DNA from: Ktedonobacterales bacterium
GTDB lineage: Bacteria > Chloroflexota > Ktedonobacteria > Ktedonobacterales > JADMIN01
NCBI GenBank assembly: GCA_025928125.1
Contig: JAICKD010000010.1
Coordinates: 1-17,147, forward strand
DNA: 17,147 nucleotides
Reading direction: 5' to 3'
Shown here: positions 14,741 through 17,147 of the stretch, piece after piece
How the letters are laid out: every line of letters starts with the position of its first letter
How positions within the stretch are numbered: position 1 is the first letter of the stretch
The notes under the pieces: model-generated
Database searches by the model: none
Told to the model about the DNA's origin: nothing
The model's input: the letters and a program-made list of their open reading frames with translations, nothing else
Program-made: the position numbers and the translations under genes

Positions 14741-16129
14741 CTACGAGCTGCGGGTGTAGATGCGCACGTAATCGAAGTCAGTGTACTGTGGGAATACGGT
14801 CGTGCGGTCGGGAGGGCCGGGCCAACTGCCACCGACATACGTGTTCATGATGAGGTACATCGGCACATTCGGCACCCCGATAGTGATCAGGCAGTGCTGC
14901 ACGCCATCAACCAGCCACACGATCTTGCCAGGGTCCCACTCCATCGTAAATGTGTGGAAGCCCGCCGAGAAGTCAACGCCGGTCGCTGTGCAAAAGCTCC
15001 GTTGATAGCCCGCCGAATGCTGCGCGATATAGGCAGTCGTCGGGTCCTGCCCCAGCAGCTCGAGGATATCCGTTTCGTAGCTGGCGATGCCTACCGCAGT
15101 GTTGTGTACTGGCAGCGTCCAGATTGCGGGCCACATGCCATCCCCCTTTGGCACGCGGACGCGGACATCTACCCGCCCATACAGGAAGGAGTATTTGCCC
15201 TGCGTGGTGAGCGCGCCCGAGGCGTAGTTATGGCCATCGACGTTTTGCTGAGAGCTAGTGAAACGCAGGATGCCACCCTTGACGCTCACCGCCTTTGGTG
15301 TCCAGGCTTGCAGACCGTCATGCAGACTGCTAATGTAGTAGCCTCCCGGAGCGACATCAACGACATTCCACTTCGACGTATCCACCGCCGAGCCGTCGAA
15401 CTCATCGTGCCAGGCTAACTTCCAGCCAGCCGGAGCCTGGATAGGGAGCGGCGTCGCGGTTGGGGTGGGCGCTGTCGTAGGAATCTGCACCGCGTTTGCG
15501 GAAACTGAGGCGGAGGTGGCGGCGAGCGCCACGTTATCGATCCAGATTTGGCCGGGCGCGTTCGCCAGGTTGAAGACCAGGTTGGCTTTAGGGTCGGAAA
15601 CGCTCGGCTTCAACGTAAAGCTGTATTTCTGCCAGGCGGAGGTCAGATGCGCCGTCCGGTCGAAATAGATTGCGAAGGGATCAATCGCCTGCTGCAGCAG
15701 GGGCTCGACGGTTGTACCCGCGTCGCCCTTCGCGTAGAACGACAACTCCAGCGCATGGCCCGCTTGCAGCGGAATATTGCTCTGCAAGACCTGGATGTAC
15801 CAGGCGTGGGTCGGCGCTGCCAGCATGACGTTGATGTTGAGCGAATACAGCCCGTCTTCCTGCTGTGAGTTGTCCTGATTGAACGCCGCGCTCGATCCCG
15901 GACGCACGACATAATTCCAGCCGTCGAGATGCTCGAACGAGCCGTTTTGCACCAGATTCCCGCTGCCCGACCAGGGAAGAAGCGACCCGATCCGGCCAAA
16001 GATCTGCGCTGCGGGGATGCCGAGCACTAGGCCGATCAACAGCCCAATGGCGAGATAGAATTGCCAGCGATGTCGTAGATTCGAGAGTATGCTGTGAGTC
16101 TGCGCTCCCCTGGTAGAAGTTTCTATCAT
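14741..16129 (-). CDS. Membrane-anchored GH16 glycoside hydrolase with carbohydrate-binding module
   Basis: A 462-residue exported enzyme, predicted to cleave or transglycosylate beta-glucans or galactans. Order: cytoplasmic tail, one membrane segment at about 24-43 (FYLAIGLLIGLVLGIPAA), a jelly-roll binding module of the CBM4/9 type starting NLVQNGSFE (58-66) and ending IWIDNVAL, a Pro/Thr linker (PTTAPTPTATPLP), then a GH16 domain starting LAWHDEFDG. The catalytic signature E-x-D-x-x-E is ETDILE at 352-357 (nucleophile E352, acid/base E357). MWPAIWTLP and FHTFTMEWDPGKI are typical GH16 neighbours. The ATG at 16129 has GGGGGAGG about 8 nt upstream, far better than the ATG at 16171. It follows the flippase gene on the same strand and converges on the ATP-grasp gene with 17 nt between stops. 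Substrate specificity is not deducible. Confidence 0.93.
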   Translation of the reverse strand: MIETSTRGAQTHSILSNLRHRWQFYLAIGLLIGLVLGIPAAQIFGRIGSLLPWSGSGNLVQNGSFEHLDGWNYVVRPGSSAAFNQDNSQQEDGLYSLNINVMLAAPTHAWYIQVLQSNIPLQAGHALELSFYAKGDAGTTVEPLLQQAIDPFAIYFDRTAHLTSAWQKYSFTLKPSVSDPKANLVFNLANAPGQIWIDNVALAATSASVSANAVQIPTTAPTPTATPLPIQAPAGWKLAWHDEFDGSAVDTSKWNVVDVAPGGYYISSLHDGLQAWTPKAVSVKGGILRFTSSQQNVDGHNYASGALTTQGKYSFLYGRVDVRVRVPKGDGMWPAIWTLPVHNTAVGIASYETDILELLGQDPTTAYIAQHSAGYQRSFCTATGVDFSAGFHTFTMEWDPGKIVWLVDGVQHCLITIGVPNVPMYLIMNTYVGGSWPGPPDRTTVFPQYTDFDYVRIYTRSS

Positions 16130-16198
16130 GCAATTAGCCTCCCCCAATTGCGTCACGCTGTATCTCACCATACGCTTGCATGGTACAGTCTGACATGG

Positions 16199-17147
16199 CT
16201 ACGCCTCCGCGTGGTCCGCGCTCTCATGCCCGAAACGCCCAGATGTTTGCGGGTTGAGAGCAGGTGAACCTGCCGCTACGCGATAGACGGTCGGCGCCAT
16301 GAAGAACACCTGAACGCTGACGGCGATGAGCCAGGCAACGCTAAGTCCCTGAAGCCCAGCCAGCACGGCGCCCAGCGTTGCCCCGCCCACTTCCAAAACG
16401 CCACCGAACACCATGAGCGGCACCGTCTTTCCGACCGTGCCGCGAATCCGGTGAATCGCCACATAGTGGCCCTTGACGATGAACGGGAGGACGGCCAGCC
16501 CGAAGATGCGCAGGCTCCAGGTCCCATGCGCGCCATAGGAGGCGCCGAAGACCGACAGGATGGGATCCGCGCCCGCGAAGAGAATCACGTTGGCGACGAT
16601 CACGGCGAGGAACGACAGCGCGAGCGAGAAACGCATCTTCTGCGCCAGCGCGCGTGGGTCCGTCGCGCTCACGGCGTAGAGCGAGATGCTCAGCGTGACA
16701 GGCACCGTCCGCACAAAGCCCGCGATCATCCAGGCGGTATAAAAGTAGGCGTTAGCTGTCGTGGAGAGCAGCCATGCGACGACGACGGGCAGCAGCAGAC
16801 CAGACGCCAGCATGGCCATATTGAGCATGTGGTGTGCGGCGGCGCTACGCCTCAACGACCACAAGAGCGACCAGCTGGGGCGATGCCACCACGCGGCGGA
16901 TGGCTTTCCCTCTACGATGAGGAAGACGACAACCAGTGAGATGATATTGCCCGCCAGCCATGTCGCGTAGATGCCGTAGAGCGCCAGCGCTGAGGTCTGC
17001 GCGCCACCAAGCACCCAGACACCTAACCCCACCAGCGCGATGAGCTTGGTCGCCGCGAAGACGGTGTTGCGCACCACCTGAAGTCTCTCGCGCAAGAGGC
17101 CCAAGACAGCCTGGTCCACGAGAATGCTAATAGCCGTCAGGCTCACA
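16199..17147 (-). CDS. Polysaccharide flippase (Wzx/MATE-like oligosaccharide exporter), 5' end outside the window
   Basis: The C-terminal 315 or so residues of a polytopic membrane protein; the frame runs off the right edge and the first visible codon (GTG) is internal. It shows seven or more hydrophobic helices with short polar loops and segments such as LLPVVVAWLLSTTANAYFYTA and GADPILSVFGASYG. The latter motif, GxxILxxxFGxxYG, is seen in polysaccharide-transporter (MVF-superfamily) flippases. Such proteins move lipid-linked oligosaccharides across the membrane. The usual length is 430-500, so about a third is missing. It is 69 nt upstream of the GH16 gene on the same strand, probably one operon. 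The glycan carried is unknown. Confidence 0.85.
   Translation of the reverse strand, partial: VSLTAISILVDQAVLGLLRERLQVVRNTVFAATKLIALVGLGVWVLGGAQTSALALYGIYATWLAGNIISLVVVFLIVEGKPSAAWWHRPSWSLLWSLRRSAAAHHMLNMAMLASGLLLPVVVAWLLSTTANAYFYTAWMIAGFVRTVPVTLSISLYAVSATDPRALAQKMRFSLALSFLAVIVANVILFAGADPILSVFGASYGAHGTWSLRIFGLAVLPFIVKGHYVAIHRIRGTVGKTVPLMVFGGVLEVGGATLGAVLAGLQGLSVAWLIAVSVQVFFMAPTVYRVAAGSPALNPQTSGRFGHESADHAEA

Overview
This is a GC-rich chromosomal window with two blocks. Positions 1-10070 hold a tryptophan biosynthesis cluster and 10111-17147 hold part of a surface polysaccharide locus. A tRNA-sensing T-box leader, intrinsic terminators, strong Shine-Dalgarno sequences, a fused TrpC-TrpF and gaps packed with short palindromic repeats suggest a Gram-positive-like bacterium. 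My best guess is Chloroflexota, possibly a Ktedonobacteria relative. This is inferred from style and not proven.

The tryptophan block lies on the minus strand. Its transcription order is promoter (10068-10039), T-box leader, trpS, trpE, trpG, a stand-alone PheRS B3/B4-domain protein, trpD, a metallo-beta-lactamase-fold hydrolase, a trpC-trpF fusion and trpB. Only trpA is not seen; trpB ends at the window edge, so trpA may lie just outside. The leader has a TTGACA-N18-TATACT promoter, a UGG (Trp) specifier codon in a loop-E-like context, the T-box GGGTGGTACCACG and an intrinsic terminator. It should raise expression when uncharged tRNA-Trp accumulates. I see no clear terminator between trpS and trpE, so the leader may control the whole pathway as well as the synthetase.

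Some junctions in this block are tight (trpE/trpG, trpG/B3-B4, hydrolase/trpC). The remaining gaps are filled with short palindromes of a few recurring designs, in which flanks stay constant while stem centres change. One G/C-rich repeat also sits in frame inside the TrpF half of the fusion, and a relative of it supplies the ribosome-binding purines of trpE.

The polysaccharide block has several transcription units. A NodB-type deacetylase and a family 2 glycosyltransferase run leftward, with an intrinsic terminator inside the 3' end of the deacetylase gene. Diverging from them is a second, longer NodB-type deacetylase whose stop overlaps the GTG start of an ATP-grasp ligase. Converging on that pair are a membrane-anchored GH16 glycoside hydrolase with a carbohydrate-binding module and a polysaccharide flippase cut by the right edge. 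Together they suggest assembly, export, deacetylation and possibly amide or ester decoration and trimming of an extracellular polysaccharide. The divergent control region carries a 16-bp tandem repeat and a 35-nt hairpin.
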